DNA from: Anthoceros angustus | Lineage: Eukaryota > Streptophyta > Anthocerotopsida > Anthocerotales > Anthocerotaceae | DNA: 64,000 nucleotides | Direction of reading: 5' to 3' | NCBI GenBank assembly: GCA_010909165.1 | Contig: VJWM01000068.1 | Span: 372,001 to 436,000, forward strand | Part shown: one piece after another, positions 24,501-37,300 of the stretch | Position numbering within the stretch: position 1 is the stretch's first letter | Layout of the letters: each line of letters starts with the position of its first letter | Program-made: the position numbers and the translations under genes | Notes under the pieces: generated by a model | Told to the model about the DNA's origin: nothing | The model's database searches: none | What the model saw: only the letters and a program-made list of their open reading frames with translations

Positions 24501-25116
24501 GGGTGTGTGATCAGCTAGCTGGTCTAAGTGAAAGAATGGATGAGCTTCTGTCGCGAGTTTCTGAACTGGAAGGCAAGATAACAGGTCCCTCGAATACAGG
24601 TCGTCAGGCACCTACTGGAGCAAATGTTTCAGGGGTTGCTGTTGGCTCATTTGGAAGCAGTGGTGGTTCCCATTATGGTAATGGGAATGGCAATGGTTGC
24701 ACAAATGGTCATGCCCTAGCCCTCAATAATGCTGCGGCACCACCAGCAACTGACTCAAATATGGTCGACGAGGTCTACTCCCTCCCCTTCCCGCCTTCCA
24801 TTGAGCAGTTCTTCTCGGTGGTTATTATGCAGGAAACTAAGAGCTGGACACCCGTGTGATCCGTCTGCAGGTGAAGTTACTTGCCAGAGGCCAGCGGCAT
24901 ATTACCACCCAGCTTGATTTATTGAGTTCTATCCTGCGGGACAATCTTACACATCCTAACTTGCAGAAGAAGAATGAAAGGGGCCGTTGGGAATGTTTGT
25001 TCGGGAGCATGAAAACCAGCAACTCTGGCCTTGCCACTGCTTCAGTAGTCATTGGTATAGGGCTAACCGGTTTGGTTGCCCTGGTGGTAGCACAGACACT
25101 GAAGAAGAGCGATTGA
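21557..25116 (+). CDS. TTM: TTM1/TTM2-like protein: uridine-kinase-type P-loop domain plus CYTH domain, tail-anchored
   Basis: Reconstructed CDS: 21557-21911, 22222-22336, 22474-22669, 22810-22923, 23053-23226, 23309-23503, 23590-23712, 23911-24032, 24123-24152, 24266-24389, 24491-24772, 24871-25116; every junction is GT-AG and in frame, giving 691 aa (Arabidopsis TTM1/TTM2 are about 650-660). Walker A GPSGAGKT is at about 78-85 and MDNYND at 103-108, both of the uridine-kinase fold. Then ...SRIVIVEGIYALSE, VYPMYKAFIEPD, and a CYTH (triphosphate tunnel) domain from about 270 to 420. A short coiled coil (exon 11) and a C-terminal hydrophobic segment (about 668-686) before KKSD follow. In Arabidopsis, TTM1 and TTM2 are reported as pyrophosphatases on the mitochondrial outer membrane with roles in senescence and immunity. 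Exon 9 (30 nt) and the donor at 24773 are the weakest parts. A truncated copy sits at 51161-52006. Confidence 0.9.
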
Positions 25117-26009
25117 AAAGCTCTTGAAGAAGGTCCTCTTGGCTTTACTTTTGTAACGTGAGTTGGGTAGACGCAACGGATATCGACTCCATGGTTCAAT
25201 CGGATCCAACGGAGTCACTCTATTTTTTGGTCATGTGCACATGACTGCATTCTCTGTTCTCTATTTCTTGGAAAATCTGAAGCCTAGAAATTGGAAACAA
25301 TAAACTTATTCTAGAAAATAAATTGTATTCAAGAGTATGTATTTTTTCGTTGACTGAACGTTGCTTTCAGACCAAGTTCTACGCTAATTCGTGGATTGCT
25401 TTCTTAACCCCCGGACTCAAGTTGAGTCTTTGGGCATGTTTAAATAAAATATATTTAAAAATATAACGTTTTTTTAGTGGGTCCAAAAACCATTTTGTTC
25501 CTCACGTCTTCATCTACCCATCTCTCATTTTTGAAAAATTGAACCAAAAAAATAGATTTTTTGACAAGAATGTCAAAAAAATGGACAGAATCTCATTGTG
25601 AACTGGGCTGGGTCTTGCAAGCCATGGTGAGAGGTAGTAGGAAGTGCATTTTCCGTTCAAAGGCTTGTCGGCGCATGGTTCGTTACATCATTAGGCGGCG
25701 CCACATGTTGCGATGTGGGGAAGACAACTAACCAATTGTTCGAAGGGATTTCCAAACTTCCCATGTCATTGGTTGCACTTCGTTCGCGCCCCAACGGACA
25801 AGCCACCAACTTGATAATGAAGTGACAGTCCAAGGCCTCAGCTGAACCGTCACCAACAGCTCTACATCCTAACGACATCAACCATCCTCATGAACCGTTG
25901 CACCTCTTCATCCAGCACCCTCCACAGACAGCACAACAAGAACATTCAGCCTGTAATGACCTTTAATTCTTCCAGCAATTCGATTAGCGTCCTACCTCAA
26001 ATCTTTCCA
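25117..26009. other. TTM 3' flank and candidate Copia LTR region
   Basis: AATAAA at 25299-25304 is a likely poly(A) signal of the TTM-like gene. About 25150-25440 is diverged from, but alignable with, the DNA after the TTM pseudogene (52030-52290). Between about 25450 and 26009 must lie the 5' LTR of the next element, because a primer-binding site follows, but its left edge cannot be fixed by eye. Confidence 0.45.
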
Positions 26010-26493
26010 TGGTATCAAAGCAAGGATTAAGACAAGCTTCTTGATGGATTACCTCATGGCTCGGAACAGGGGAGCCCGTCGGTGGGCAAGACCAACTCCA
26101 GCGCATGAGGAATACCCGCTCCAAGCAATTTATCTCCCTTCCGGTGCTTCAAGTTGTGGATGCAGGCCCGTGAGGAGAATTGGAGGAGAAACACTAAACC
26201 AAAGAAACCACACTAGACTCCCCGCCTTGGAGAGCCGTGTATTGAAGAAGCTCAACCAAATCGAAAACAAGGTGCACACAGAGACCTGCCTGCTGCGCAG
26301 CCTCGTAGGCATCATACTACGAGATGTGAAGGACCTCCTTGAAGCGTGGCCCCAATCCCCTCGCCATCGTTGTAGAACGCTACCAAGACCTGCGTCAAGC
26401 AAAACCGCAAAGCAAAACTAACCCAACCATGTATGGAACCGCATCCTGAGGTGCCAGCGGAGGCGCTGGTGGTGGCGGTCCACTGGCGCATGC

Positions 26494-27695
26494 TTGGAGG
26501 TGGCTATGGTGGTGGCGCAGGGAGGTTGTGGAGCCGGTGGAGGTTGTGGCGCCGGTGGAGGTTGTGGCGCTGGTGGTGGTGTCATCGCCGCAAACCCTAG
26601 CGCACACTATGCCAACCAGCGCATAGAAATAAAAGAAAAGGACAGATTCACGGGAGTAGACTACGATGTCTGGGCTACCCGGATGCAAGGACACCTTGAA
26701 GACGCAGACCTATGGACAATAGTTGATGGGTCGGCGCCCTGCTCTGCATCAGGAGCCCAAGGCTATGATCAATGGATAAAATGAGATAGAAGAGCCCGTA
26801 ATCTGCTAATCGCCGGCCTCGACAAAGACATGGTACATCATACCTTCGGTGCCTCAACGGCACAGACCACCTGGGAACGCTTCGCTCAAATGTTCGAAGC
26901 CACCGACACCCAGCACTCGGCCACCGCCACACGAAACTTTCACAACCTTAAATATAAGGAGAGGGAAAGCATCCAAGCACATCTCAGCACCTTCCGGACT
27001 CTCAGAGCAAGATTGGCCTCCTGCGGGACTTTCCTAACAGAGGCCCAAGCGGCCATAGCCCTCCTGATGACTCTGCCCTCAAGCTGGCGCACATTTGTAG
27101 CTACCCAAAATGGCCTCATCAAGCAGTCCGCGCATGCCAAGAAACTCAAGCTAGGAGAGCTCATGACTCTCTCGGAGGTCATCGCTGCAATAATTGAGGA
27201 GGACTCTGCTAGGGGTCCCTCCAATAGTGTAGCCCCAGCACAAGCCCTCTTCACCTCACGACTCAACGAACAGAGACAGATGCAAAACAGGACTTGGCAA
27301 AGCAAGAAGGGAGGGGAGGGTTCACCTTCTTCAAGTCCTACTGACCCCCATCGCAAGGGGAACTGTAATTGGTGTAGGAAGCCGGGGCACTATGAACGAG
27401 AGTGCCGGAGCAAACAAGCGGGCGATCCAAGAAGGACTGGTCCCCCAAGTGCTCACGCCGTGCAGAGATCACCAACAATCCTGATAACCACACTGACCAC
27501 CACCAACGGAAGCTGCTCTTCCTGGTACTTGGATAGCGGTGCGTTAGCCCACATCTGTAAAGATTGTAGCTGCTTTAGCACATACAGAACCTTGCATGGC
27601 GGAGGGTCGATATATGTTGCCGACAACAGGTCCGCAGAAGTAATTGGAACAGGCACAGTCACCTTAGAGTGCAAAACTGGAGCACAATATCATTA
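26494..27695 (+). pseudogene. Copia gag-protease region
   Basis: A Gly-rich leader with GGCGAG-type repeats (26520-26580) precedes a gag domain starting about 26640 (DRFTGVDYDVWATRMQGHLE). A TGA at 26782-26784 interrupts it; the frame resumes to 27694 with the UBN2-type helices. The zinc knuckle CNWCRKPGHYEREC is at 27364-27405 and the aspartic protease motif DSGA at 27532-27543. The frame is lost at about 27690 in the protease. Confidence 0.75.
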
Positions 27696-28935
27696 GCTGA
27701 TGTGCTTCACCTGCCTAAGGTGAGCAAGAACTCGGTGTCCGTGAGTATCCTCACAAATGACAAGCTTTTTGAGATTCACTTCAAAGGCCAGAAGTGTGAG
27801 ATATGCCCACATGACAGTCTGAATGAAGTCACGTGCTATGGGAAAAAGGATGACAGGCTCTACATCTCGAGGCTTCCTCACTTCTTGGAATAGCCAACTT
27901 GGCTAGGACATCGACTAAGGCAGAAATAACCAAGTTTTGGCACCTACGTTTAGGTCACCCTAGCTTGAAGCGCATGAAAGCCATGCAGGCAAGCCAACTC
28001 TACGCAAAAGCCCTTCCAGACTTTAGTGACTCCCTATTTTGTGAAGGATGCCTACTAGGGAAAAGCAAGGAGATAGCCTACCCAAGGGCCTCATCTCACC
28101 GTGCTACTTAGATTCTTCAGCTGGTACACGTTGACCTCTGTGGGCCCATGTCAACACATTCGTTTGGAGGAGCGTCCTATTTTATGCCCATCATAGATGA
28201 TAAGTCGCGTATGATTCACACTTACTTCCTCCGCCTCAAGAGTGAGGCCTTCGCTAAGTTCAAGGAGTTCCATGCCATGGCTGCACTTCAGACTGGCTAT
28301 AAGCTAAAATGTGTACGCTCGGATGGAGGAGGTGAGTTTAACTCCGGTGAATTTAACTCCTACCTTATCGAAAGAGGGATCACTCGGCAAGTGATTGTTC
28401 CCTATGCCCACGCACAAAACCGTGTTGCCGAGAATTGCAACCGCAGGCTCCAGGAAATGGCCCGAGCCATGCTCTCTCATGCGACAGCCATGCCTCGGTC
28501 GAGGCGGTCGGTCCATCTGACTACACCCATCAACCGTGCCCACTTCTGCTCTTCCGACACTAACTCCCTTTGAGTCCTGGACTGGAAATAAGCCCTCCCT
28601 CTCTTATCTTCGCATCTTTGGGCTGATGCCAACTCATGGATACCTAAGGAGAAACGCCACGAGCTCTACGATTTCAAGACTGGCAAATTCGATGCCCGCG
28701 CACAGAAGCTGCTATTTGTCGGATACATGGACGGTGTGAAAGGCTACAAGCTTGTTCACCCAACAACACACCAGACCACAATCTCTCGGATCGTTTATGT
28801 CCACGAGCACCTTGATTTAAGTGCCCCAGGAGGCAGCGGGAGCATCATTGGCTCCTTTCCTGACCTCGACGACCCGATTCGCAATGTGGAGGAGGACATG
28901 GTTGAACTTGAGCTTCCCGAGCTCCCGCTGTGGCG
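27696..28935 (+). pseudogene. Copia protease end, GAG-pre-integrase and integrase core
   Basis: 27700-27893 reads VLHLPKVSKN in a new frame, the usual end of Copia protease. 27930-28110 encodes HLRLGHPSLKRM...CEGCLLGK, the zinc-binding pre-integrase domain. A stop at 28109-28111 precedes the integrase core (LVHVDLCGPM, then IIDDKSR, VRSDGGGEF, and the region around AQNRVAENCNRR where the catalytic Glu lies). Further frame changes occur near 28500 and 28640. Copia-like sequence ends near 28935. Confidence 0.75.
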
Positions 28936-31900
28936 CGACTTTCGCTGACGGCCAGCCGGGCGCGCACAATCCCGTGTCGTTGTAGGAAGGAGTCCGTTCC
29001 CAAGGGAATGACAGCCCGCTTGCCGCTAGCGATTCTTATCTCACTTTGCGTCCGCTCACCTCAACGCACACATCTACCGGGCTGCCTAACTACTCGCAAC
29101 GCTCACCGTGACAGCCCGGTGGCCAAACGCTTAAGGACCTGTCAAGTCAGATCGCTCACGTCCACCACACCTCTAGTCCGCTCCTCTCTCCACTCACACT
29201 ACACTTATCGGTCTTAGGAAAGACGCTGGTTACACCGACCTCCTCCGCTGCTCGCTGCCTCCGTCCGGCTCAGACGCCTCCCGAGTCCTCCGGCCACACG
29301 CCCGGCCTCCGGGGCCGCGGCTCGACAGCACGGGTCCCCGCCACCTCCCGCACACACCACAACACGTTAGGTCCGCCACCGTGACCTGATCAATCTCTCC
29401 GAGCCGCCGTGCTCGCCTGACTCAGACTCACGTTAGCAAGAAGACACACAAGGTCTCGCAAGAACGCAGATCAACACCAAGAGAAAGATGATTTATCTGT
29501 GGCAGCCTCTCTTATACTACGCCCAAGTCGGCGCCTTTATTACAATTACGGTGATGGCCATTTCGGTATACCTAATCGGCCGCCTACCATCCTATTTCCC
29601 TCCTATCTCCTTCGTCGGTGTGGGGAGGAAGGTCCGGGTTCCGCCTTGGGATTGGTGGTCCAATCTCCCGTCAGCGATTCTGGCGCGCAATCGGATGATC
29701 CGTGAGGCGGACCCCTCCTTTCTCCGGAATCACAGTCGGGTTGGGCTGGGCGGCTGCGCGGCCGTTACCACACGTCATCCTCCACAGCCTCCCTGGGTCC
29801 CCTCGGTGGGGCCATCTGCTCCCCTAAGCGTAAGTCGAAGGGGCTCCTCCTTCTTGAGTCCGGACCTCGAGGTCGGTCTCGACTCAGTCTGAACTCCGAG
29901 TCATTTCTGAGTCCGTCTGGGTCGGCCTCGTCTCAGGGTTCGGACCTCGGGGTCGAACTTATTCAGTCCGGTCCCCAAGCTCCGGACCCCTTCATGGACC
30001 TCGTCTTGCTAGGTCCTCATCCCTACCCCGACCCTTGTCTTGGGTGGGTTGGCTCCTCATGCGCCCCTTTGGCCGTCCCTCCCTTCTCCGGCGGGTTGCG
30101 GTGAACTTACCACAGGGTCCGTTGCGTCTCGCTCCTCTTGAGGCTCTTCTCCCCGCTCGTCTCCAAGCAGGGCCACTAGAGTCCCGTCTTTGTCCCCATG
30201 CCCTTCTTCCCCTCCAGGCCTTCCGAGGTCCGGCCTCGACCCGAGTCCGAACCTGTGAGTCCGCTTATTTCGAGTCCGGCCGGGTCCGCCTGCTCGGGTT
30301 CGACCTCGTGGGTCCTTACGGGTCCGGCCCCAAGCTCCCGACTTTATCCGTGGACCTCGTGATCGCTAGGTCCTCATCCCTACCCCGACCCTTGTCTTGG
30401 GTCGGGTTGGCTCCTCCTTCGGCCTTCTCTGGCCACCTCCCTTCTCCGAGCAGTGTGAACTTACCCCGGGTCCGCTATGCCTCTCCTCTTGAGGCTCTTC
30501 TCCCCGCTGCCTCCAAACAGGCCACTAGAGTCCCCTGTGGCCCCCATGCCCTTCTTCCCCTCCGAGCCTTCCAGGGTCCGCCTATTTGCGCGGCCGAGGT
30601 TCTACCGCCTGGAGCTCGCGTGGTAATAGGCAAAGTCCGAATCCACTTGTTGGTGCCTCTTCCACGTGTGCGGGCACCGTCTCCCGCCATATGGGGTCGT
30701 CTTTGCCACATTGGACCACCTCCCCGCCAGTTTGATAGGTGGGGCCGGGCCGCTTCGCGCAAGGCGCCTCGGTCACCTCCTGCAACCGTTGCTCCCTTGC
30801 TCCACCAACTCCGTCGGCGGCTTACCGGCCGTTCCCCTTCCGCCTTCCTCAAGCGGACCAGGGCTTCTTATGCTTCCGGTGCTCTCGCTTCTCAGTACAA
30901 CTCCATCTCCTCTCAGGGCGGTGACTGCGGGCTGCAGGCTTCCGAGTCCTTCTCCATTTCGGCGTCCTGCTCCTGTTCCATCGCCGTCTCTCCGCCATGA
31001 GCTGGGCCGCTCTATTTCGTTCGCGTTCGCGACCACGCCCTGCGGACTACCATTCCTCTCAATGGTAGTTTGGGCTGACTCAAGGTCTCCTTGCGGTCTT
31101 CCATCTCCACTTCTTGCTCCACCTCACGGGAGTCAGGAGATCCTCCATCTCCTTGTCGAGCTTCACAGGGCCTGGCTGGTCCGCGCTTGCTCCGCCGCCT
31201 CCTGCTCCATCTTGAGGCGGTGGGCGCTCTCACTCGAAGTCTTGGACTCTCTCGTTGAGAACCCCTTGCTGCTCCAGCGTCTTGGAGTTGTAACTCCAAG
31301 GTGTCCTTCATCCTCCGGCTCCTGCGCCTCCCTTCTACCTCCTGCAGTGCCACAGGGTCCCGATTTCCGGGTCTTGGCCTCGGTGTTCTGCAGCTCGTCG
31401 TGCTTGTTCTCTTCTTTGCTCGGCCTTGATTGGCTGCTAGCCTCCCTCCACGGTTCGATCACGCCGATAGTGATCGCGGTCGGCTTCCGCCTCCTGGCCA
31501 CCTTCACAGGCTTCTCGGCTTGGCTCTGGTCTGGTCGGGCCGCCTCGCGGTCAGCTCCGCTTGCGCCCGGGCCTCTTAGCCTCTGCTGCGCTACCCCTCT
31601 CACTGCGGAGGTCCTCGGCCCGCTTGGGCCTCCTTAGCTTGCTCCTCCCTCGGTGAAGGAATTTAGTCCGGTCCTTGCGAATGGACGGACTTCCCTCTCG
31701 GCCTCCGGCGTTTCCCTTCCTCAATTCGAGGCTTGGCCTTCCTCCTTGCCTCCTGGGCCCCTCAAGCTGCTCTGGAGGAGCATGCCTCGGGTGGCTTCTA
31801 CCTCCAGGTCTTCTCGGCCATCCCGAGACCCCAAAGCATATCCATGGCGGTAGCAGGACCGCCGTGTTTCTTCCACGGCCAGTGAGGCTCCCACAAAGTC

Positions 31901-34900
31901 CGTAGTGGGGCGGCATTTCATGATCCGAGGACCTCCATGATCCGAGTAAGTCGTGGGTTCTCGGACCTAATCGGGACCCTTAGGTCACGAGTCTTACTCG
32001 AGCTTCACCCTCCTTGGCCCTTTTGGCGCGAGCTCCTTCTCCGCCTTTTCTCCACAGGGCTCGGAGGTGAGGGGTCCGGAGCAAGCCCTTTTGCCTCTTC
32101 ACAGCCGGAGGCAGGACCCGGCTCAGTCTGTGCGCGGTGACCTCCTGCTCCTGCGCCTCCTCGCCTCCTTACTTCCTTGACTTCTTGCCACTCCGTAGGC
32201 GGGGGAAACCTTGGCACCGTCACGAGGTCTTTGCGTTGTAAATGTCTTGCGTCTCTTGGTTCCCTCGGGTCCGTGGCTCCTGGTTGTTGTGGTGGTGGGC
32301 TATTGGGTCGGGCCGCCTCCTGCTGCTGCTGCTCATTTGCGGAGGAGGAGGGAAGGGATTTCTCCCATACTTCCACAGGTGGTGAGGGGTCCGTTCAGGG
32401 CGTATGGAGTCGAATTCCCTCGATCGTCCTCCTCCGGGTCCGTTTGGCCTTGAGGTGCCCCACCTCGGGCGCCCTTGCACGCTCCACTTCGGGGCCTCCA
32501 GTCCTTTCCGGGCGCCGCTCAAGCTCTCCCTCCTTGAGGCTCGAAATGTCCCCATACATGGATCGGGTATGGGGCGGCCCCATGGCGAGGCTTCTCGCTC
32601 CTTAGCTTGCGGGCCTCTGGCTAACAGGCGAAGATAATCCTTCCCGGTCCGCTTGGCTCGAGGGTCGGCCCCCACCTCGGGCGCCCTTGCACGCCCACTT
32701 CAGGCCTCCAGCCTTTCCCGAGCGCTCACCTCCTTCAGAGTTCAAATGTCCCCATACATGGATCATGGGGATGCCCATGGCGAGGGCTTCGCCCGAGCTT
32801 GCGGGCCTCGACTAAACCGGCGAAGATAATCCTTCCCCGCCGCCTCTTCCTCAGAAGCGCATGCAGAATACCAGTAGTTATCACCAAGGTGATCCACCTT
32901 GGTGGCGAGTTCAATGGACAATGATCCGGCTACCGCCTTACTCGGTATCCGGCGGTGGATATCAACCGTTGGTGGTCCTCTGCGTTCGAGCCTCGGCGCC
33001 GCCGTGTTGCGGCCCTATCTTCCTTCGCCTTGAGGGGCTCGGCACCACCCTTCTTCCTCCTTTGGGCGGTTGTAGGCCGCCTCGGGACCTCAAGGTCCAT
33101 CGCCTCAGTCCTCCGGAGGTTCTTGGACGAACCTCCTTGTTGACCGCCAACATCTTCCGGCGAACTCCGGACGGGTATCGAGCGTCGACCGTCCGGAACA
33201 CATCCGGTGCCACTCCTCAACTAATTCTCCGCTTCCTCCCGGTCCGCTTGGCTCGAGGGTCGGCCCCCACCTCGGGCGCCCTTGCACGCCCACTTCAGGC
33301 CTCCAGCCTTTCCCGAGCGCCAAGCCTCCTCCTTCAGAGTTCAAATGTCCCCATACATGGATCATGGGGATGCCCATGGCGAGGGCTTCGCCCGAGCTTG
33401 CGGGCCTCGACTAAACCGGCGAAGATAATCCTTCCCCGCCGCCTCTTCCTCAGAAGCGCATGCAGAATACCAGTAGTTATCACCAAGGTGATCCACCTTG
33501 GTGGCGAGTTCAATGGACAATGATCCGGCTACCGCCTTACTCGGTATCCGGCGGTGGATATCAACCGTTGGTGGTCCTCTGCGTTCGAGCCTCGGCGCCG
33601 CCCGTGTTGCGGCCCTATCTTCCTTCGCCTTGAGGGGCTCGGCACCACCCCTTCTTCCTCCTTTGGGCGGTTGTAGGCCGCCTCGGGACCTCAAGGTCCA
33701 TCGCCTCGGGTCCTCCGGAGGTTCTTGGACGAACCTCCTTGTTGACCGCCAACATCTTCCGGCGAACTCCGGACGGGTATCGAGCGTCGACCGTCCGGAA
33801 CACATCCGGTGCCACTCCTCAACTAATTCTCCGCTTCCTCCCGGGGCCCAAAGTCCGGATAGCGCGGGTCACAATGTTGCGCTCTCCGAGGTTCTTGGAC
33901 AACCTCCTTGTTGACCGCCAACATCTTCCGGCGAACTCCCTGACCAGAGTGACGCTGTCAACGCCCGCCGGCCTGAACACATCCAGTGCCACTCACCACC
34001 CTCCGCCTCCAGCCTGTGGCCCAAAGTCCGGATAGCGCCGGTCACAATGTTGCGCACGAGGTTCCATGGCTCCCAAACTTCCATGAGCTTTTGGGTGCCA
34101 TCGCCGTCTCCCCTTGTCTGGCTGGCCAGTTCGGCGCACGATCGCCTCCTCGCGTTCGCTCCAACCCCGGTGAACCACGCTCGAAGGTGCTTGGGCGCTC
34201 AAAGAGATAGCGCCAGAGCCGGGTTGCGGGCGAGGCGAGTGTCGGCTGCGCGGTAGACCTTCCCTTGACGCGCCTTTGGGAGTAACTGGGCGGAAGGCGC
34301 CTCTTCCTCAGAAGCGCATGCAGAATACCAGTAGTTATCACCAAGGTGATCCACCTTGGTGAGGTGTTCCAATGGACAATGATCCGGCTACCGCCTTACT
34401 CGACCGTCCAGGTCGGATATCAACCACCGCTGGTGGTCCTCCGCCTGTGCCTCAAAGATCGCCACTGCTGTCGGCCCTATCTTCCTTCGCCTTGAGGGGC
34501 TCGGCACCACCCCTTCTTCCTCCTTTGGTTGTAGGCCTCAGACCTCCAAGGTCCATCGCCTGGTCCTCCCGAGGTTCTTGGACGAACCTCCTTGTTGACC
34601 GCCAACATCTTCCGGCGAACTCCCTGACTGAGTGACGCCGAACGCCCGACCGCCTGAACACATCCAGTGCCACTCCTCAACTAATTCTCCCGCCTCCTCC
34701 CAGGCCCAAAGTCCGGATAGCGCCGGTCACAATGTTGCGCACGAGGTTCCATGGCTCCCAAACTTCCGCAGGCTTTTGGGTGCCATCGCCTCCTCCCTGT
34801 TGGCCGCCGACCGAGTTCGGCACGATGCGCCTCCTCGCCGCTCCAACCCCGGTGAACCACGCCGAAGGTGCTGGGCGCCAAAGAGATAGCGCCAGAGCCG

Positions 34901-35424
34901 GGTTGCGAGCGCAAGAGACCGCGAATTGTCTCGAGGTCGCAGCAGAATGACCTTCCTTCGCCGCCGCTTTGGGAGTAACTGGGCGGAAGGCGCCTTCCTC
35001 GTCAGAATCGCCAGAGGTCCGCATGGCTTATTCTCGACCTTACGCCCGCTTACTCGGCCTTCGCCGCGCGCGTACTGCGGCCTTCGCCGCGCGCGTCGCG
35101 TGAATACCCTGCGGCCCCAGCGCTCGGTCTGGCGCATGCCGACCTCCACTCGGGGCCGTCCGTGGCGCCGCCTAGTCATCCTCACGGCTCAACTTCTAAG
35201 TTACTTTCCCTGGCGTACTTATCCTGTTTGGACCTGGAGTGGGTCCGGACTTATCCGTTACCCCGTAGTCCATTACTGCCATAGTAGGTTGAGTCGTTGC
35301 CCACTCCGAGTATACTCCGGAGTCCAGTCCGGAGTGCTATCCATGCTTATTCCTCCTTTTCCGCCTTATTTTATCCTCCTCCTCTCTGAAAAAACAAAAC
35401 CCTACTTATTTCTTAACCCCTAAG
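28936..35424. mobile_element. GC-rich repetitive insert within the Copia element
   Basis: About 6.5 kb of GC-rich DNA separates Copia integrase from the Copia linker that resumes at 35425. It contains internal direct repeats but no recognisable domain on either strand. The minus strand near 29500 reads GCGTAGTATAAGAGAGGC, which could be an LTR TATA region, and minus-strand frames at 31163-31603 and 32005-32376 are rich in Gln, Glu and Lys, as in some retrotransposon gag proteins. No matching terminal repeats or target duplication were found at the edges. A nested, GC-rich, probably non-autonomous LTR element is the best guess. Confidence 0.45.
32640..33840. repeat. About 592-bp direct repeat, two near-identical units
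   Basis: The unit beginning CCCGGTCCGCTTGGCTCGAG at about 32643 recurs at about 33238. Over several hundred bases the copies differ almost only by small indels (CGCCGCCGTG versus CGCCGCCCGTG). Partial third and fourth copies are at about 33840-34050 and 34290-34750 (AGAAGCGCATGCAGAATACC recurs at about 32857, 33455 and 34311). Confidence 0.8.
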
Positions 35425-37185
35425 GAAGTCCGTAGCGCACACCCGCTCGTGCACCAAGCTGCTCAAGCCCCTCAAGCGGCAGCCTCCAATGCGACAACCG
35501 CCAAGCCGATCCATTGCACCTCCTCCGGCCCGTCGGCGTGCCAAGCTCCGAATCCCCAAGCCGCGGCTACACTAGGAGTAAACCACCTTTACCGAAAATC
35601 CACCACCGCACTCATTCCGAGAGATGCCAATCTACAAGAGTACATGGCGTCACTTATCTCGATGACTACCATGTCCAAGGCCCTGCTTCACAACAGCCCG
35701 CCATCGCAGATGTAGCTCCTGCTGTTCCCGAAGTGGACGATCTGTCTACAGAGACAAGTGCCGAAACCGATACCCCTGACAACCGCATGGCAAGAGCGAT
35801 GTTAGCTGCAACTCACATGCTTGACCTAGCAAGCTTGGAAGAAGCAATCAGATCACCAGATAAGGAAGGATGGATGAAGGCAGTCCAGCAGAAATATGAT
35901 TCTCTCATCGAACTGAAGACATGGGTCCTCACCCCACTCCCTCCTCGCCCGCGTTCGGCTCCCGGTGAACCACGCCGAAGGTGCTTGGGCGCTCAAAGAG
36001 ATAGCGCCAGAGCCGGGTTGCGGGCGCAGAGGCTGAGAATGTCTCTGCCTTGAAAACCTTCCTTGACGCGCCTTTGGGAGTAACTGGGCGGAAGGCGCCT
36101 CTTCCATCGTAGCGCGGTGCATGGCTTATTCGACCTTACGCCTCCGCTTACTCGGCCTTCGCCGCGTACTCGGCCTTCGCCGCGCGCGCGATCGGGCGTG
36201 AATACCCTGCGGCCTGGCAGTCGGTCTGGCTGCATGCGCCGACCTCCACTCGGGGCCGTCCACGTGGCGCCGCCTAGTCATCCTCACGGCTCAACTTCTA
36301 AGTTACTTTCCACAGCGTACTTATCCTGTTTGGACACGGGTGGGTCCGGACTTATCCGTTACCCCGTGATGGTGCACCATAGTAGGTTGAGTGCGTTGCC
36401 CACTCCGAGTATACTCGGTCCGGTCCGAGTGCTATCCATGCTTATTCCTCCTTTTCCGCCTTATTTTATCCTCCGCTCCTACGAAAAAAACAAAACCCTA
36501 CTTATTTCTTAACCCCCAAGGGAAGTCCGTAGCGCACACCCGCTCGTGCACCAAGCTGCTCAAGCCCCTCAAGCAGTGCAGCCTCCAATGCGACAACCTG
36601 CCGCTCAAGCTGATCCATTGCACCCTCCGGCCGTCGACGTAGGCCAAGCTCCGAATCCCCAAGCTGCAGCTACACTAGGAGTAAACCACCTGCGGAGAAA
36701 ATCCACAGTGCGGTATCATTCGAGGAGATGCCAATCTACAAGGCATTGGCGTCATCTCGATGACTACCATGTCCAAGGCCCTGCTTCACAACAGCCCGCC
36801 ATCGCAGATGTAGCTCCTAACATTCCGAAGTGGGCGATCATCTGAGACAAGTCAAGGATACCTGACTTCCGCATGGCAAGGCGATGTTGCAACTCACATG
36901 CTTGACCTAGCAAGCTTGGAAGAAGCAATCAGATCACCAGATAAGGAAGGATGGATGAAGGCAGTCCAGCTGAAATATGATTCTCTCATCGAACTGAAGA
37001 CATGGGTCCTCACCCCACTCCCTCCTGGTCGCAAGGCTATCAAATGCAAATGGACATTCAAACGAAAGCTGAAGTCCGACGGAACTACAGAAAGGCTCAA
37101 GGCAAGGCTTGTGGCTAAAGGCTATAGTCAGAGGCCTGGGCTTGACTACGGAGACAATATCTATGCACCTGTGGTGACTACCTAA
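35425..37185 (+). repeat. Duplicated Copia linker and RT start, with GC-rich spacer
   Basis: GTCCGTAGCGCACACCCGCT occurs at about 35428 and 36525. Each copy leads through a Pro/Ala/Gln-rich linker to MLDLASLEEAIRSPDKEGW. Copy 1 is cut at about 35945 by GC-rich DNA resembling 34160-35420 (CGGTGAACCACGCCGAAGGTGC); copy 2 continues into RT. The arrangement implies duplication of the Copia/GC-rich junction after insertion. Confidence 0.7.
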
Positions 37186-37300
37186 TCAGTTAGGTTCCTC
37201 CTGGCATTCGCTGCCGAGTATGATCTCGATGTACACTAGCTTGATATCTCAAAGCATTTCTCTATGCTACGCTACATGGAGCAGCCACCCATGTATGAAG
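36898..37300 (+). pseudogene. Copia reverse transcriptase N-terminus (RVT_2)
   Basis: The frame encodes EAIRSPDKEGWMKAVQ, KWTFKRKLKSDGTTERLKA and RLVAKGYSQRPGLDYG...APVVTT, the conserved start of Copia RT. Stops occur at 37183 and shortly after; the YVDD catalytic box is missing, so it is non-functional. Confidence 0.8.

Larger units (their letters stand above)
26010..37300 (+). mobile_element. Ty1/Copia retrotransposon, broken and interrupted
   Basis: TGGTATCAAAGC at 26010-26021 is a primer-binding site for initiator-Met tRNA. Downstream in Copia order come gag, zinc knuckle, protease, integrase and the start of reverse transcriptase, all in several broken frames. The integrase and RT portions are separated by about 6.5 kb of GC-rich DNA (28936-35424), and the linker-RT segment is present twice (35425-35945 and 36520-37300). 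The catalytic second half of RT and RNase H are absent, and no 3' LTR is recognised. The element is dead. Confidence 0.8.

Noticed and set aside
30035..31637. Two long plus-strand frames of 321 and 323 codons
   Set aside because: They lie in GC-rich repeat DNA where stop codons are rare, overlap each other in different frames, are dominated by Pro, Leu, Ser and Arg, and show no domain.
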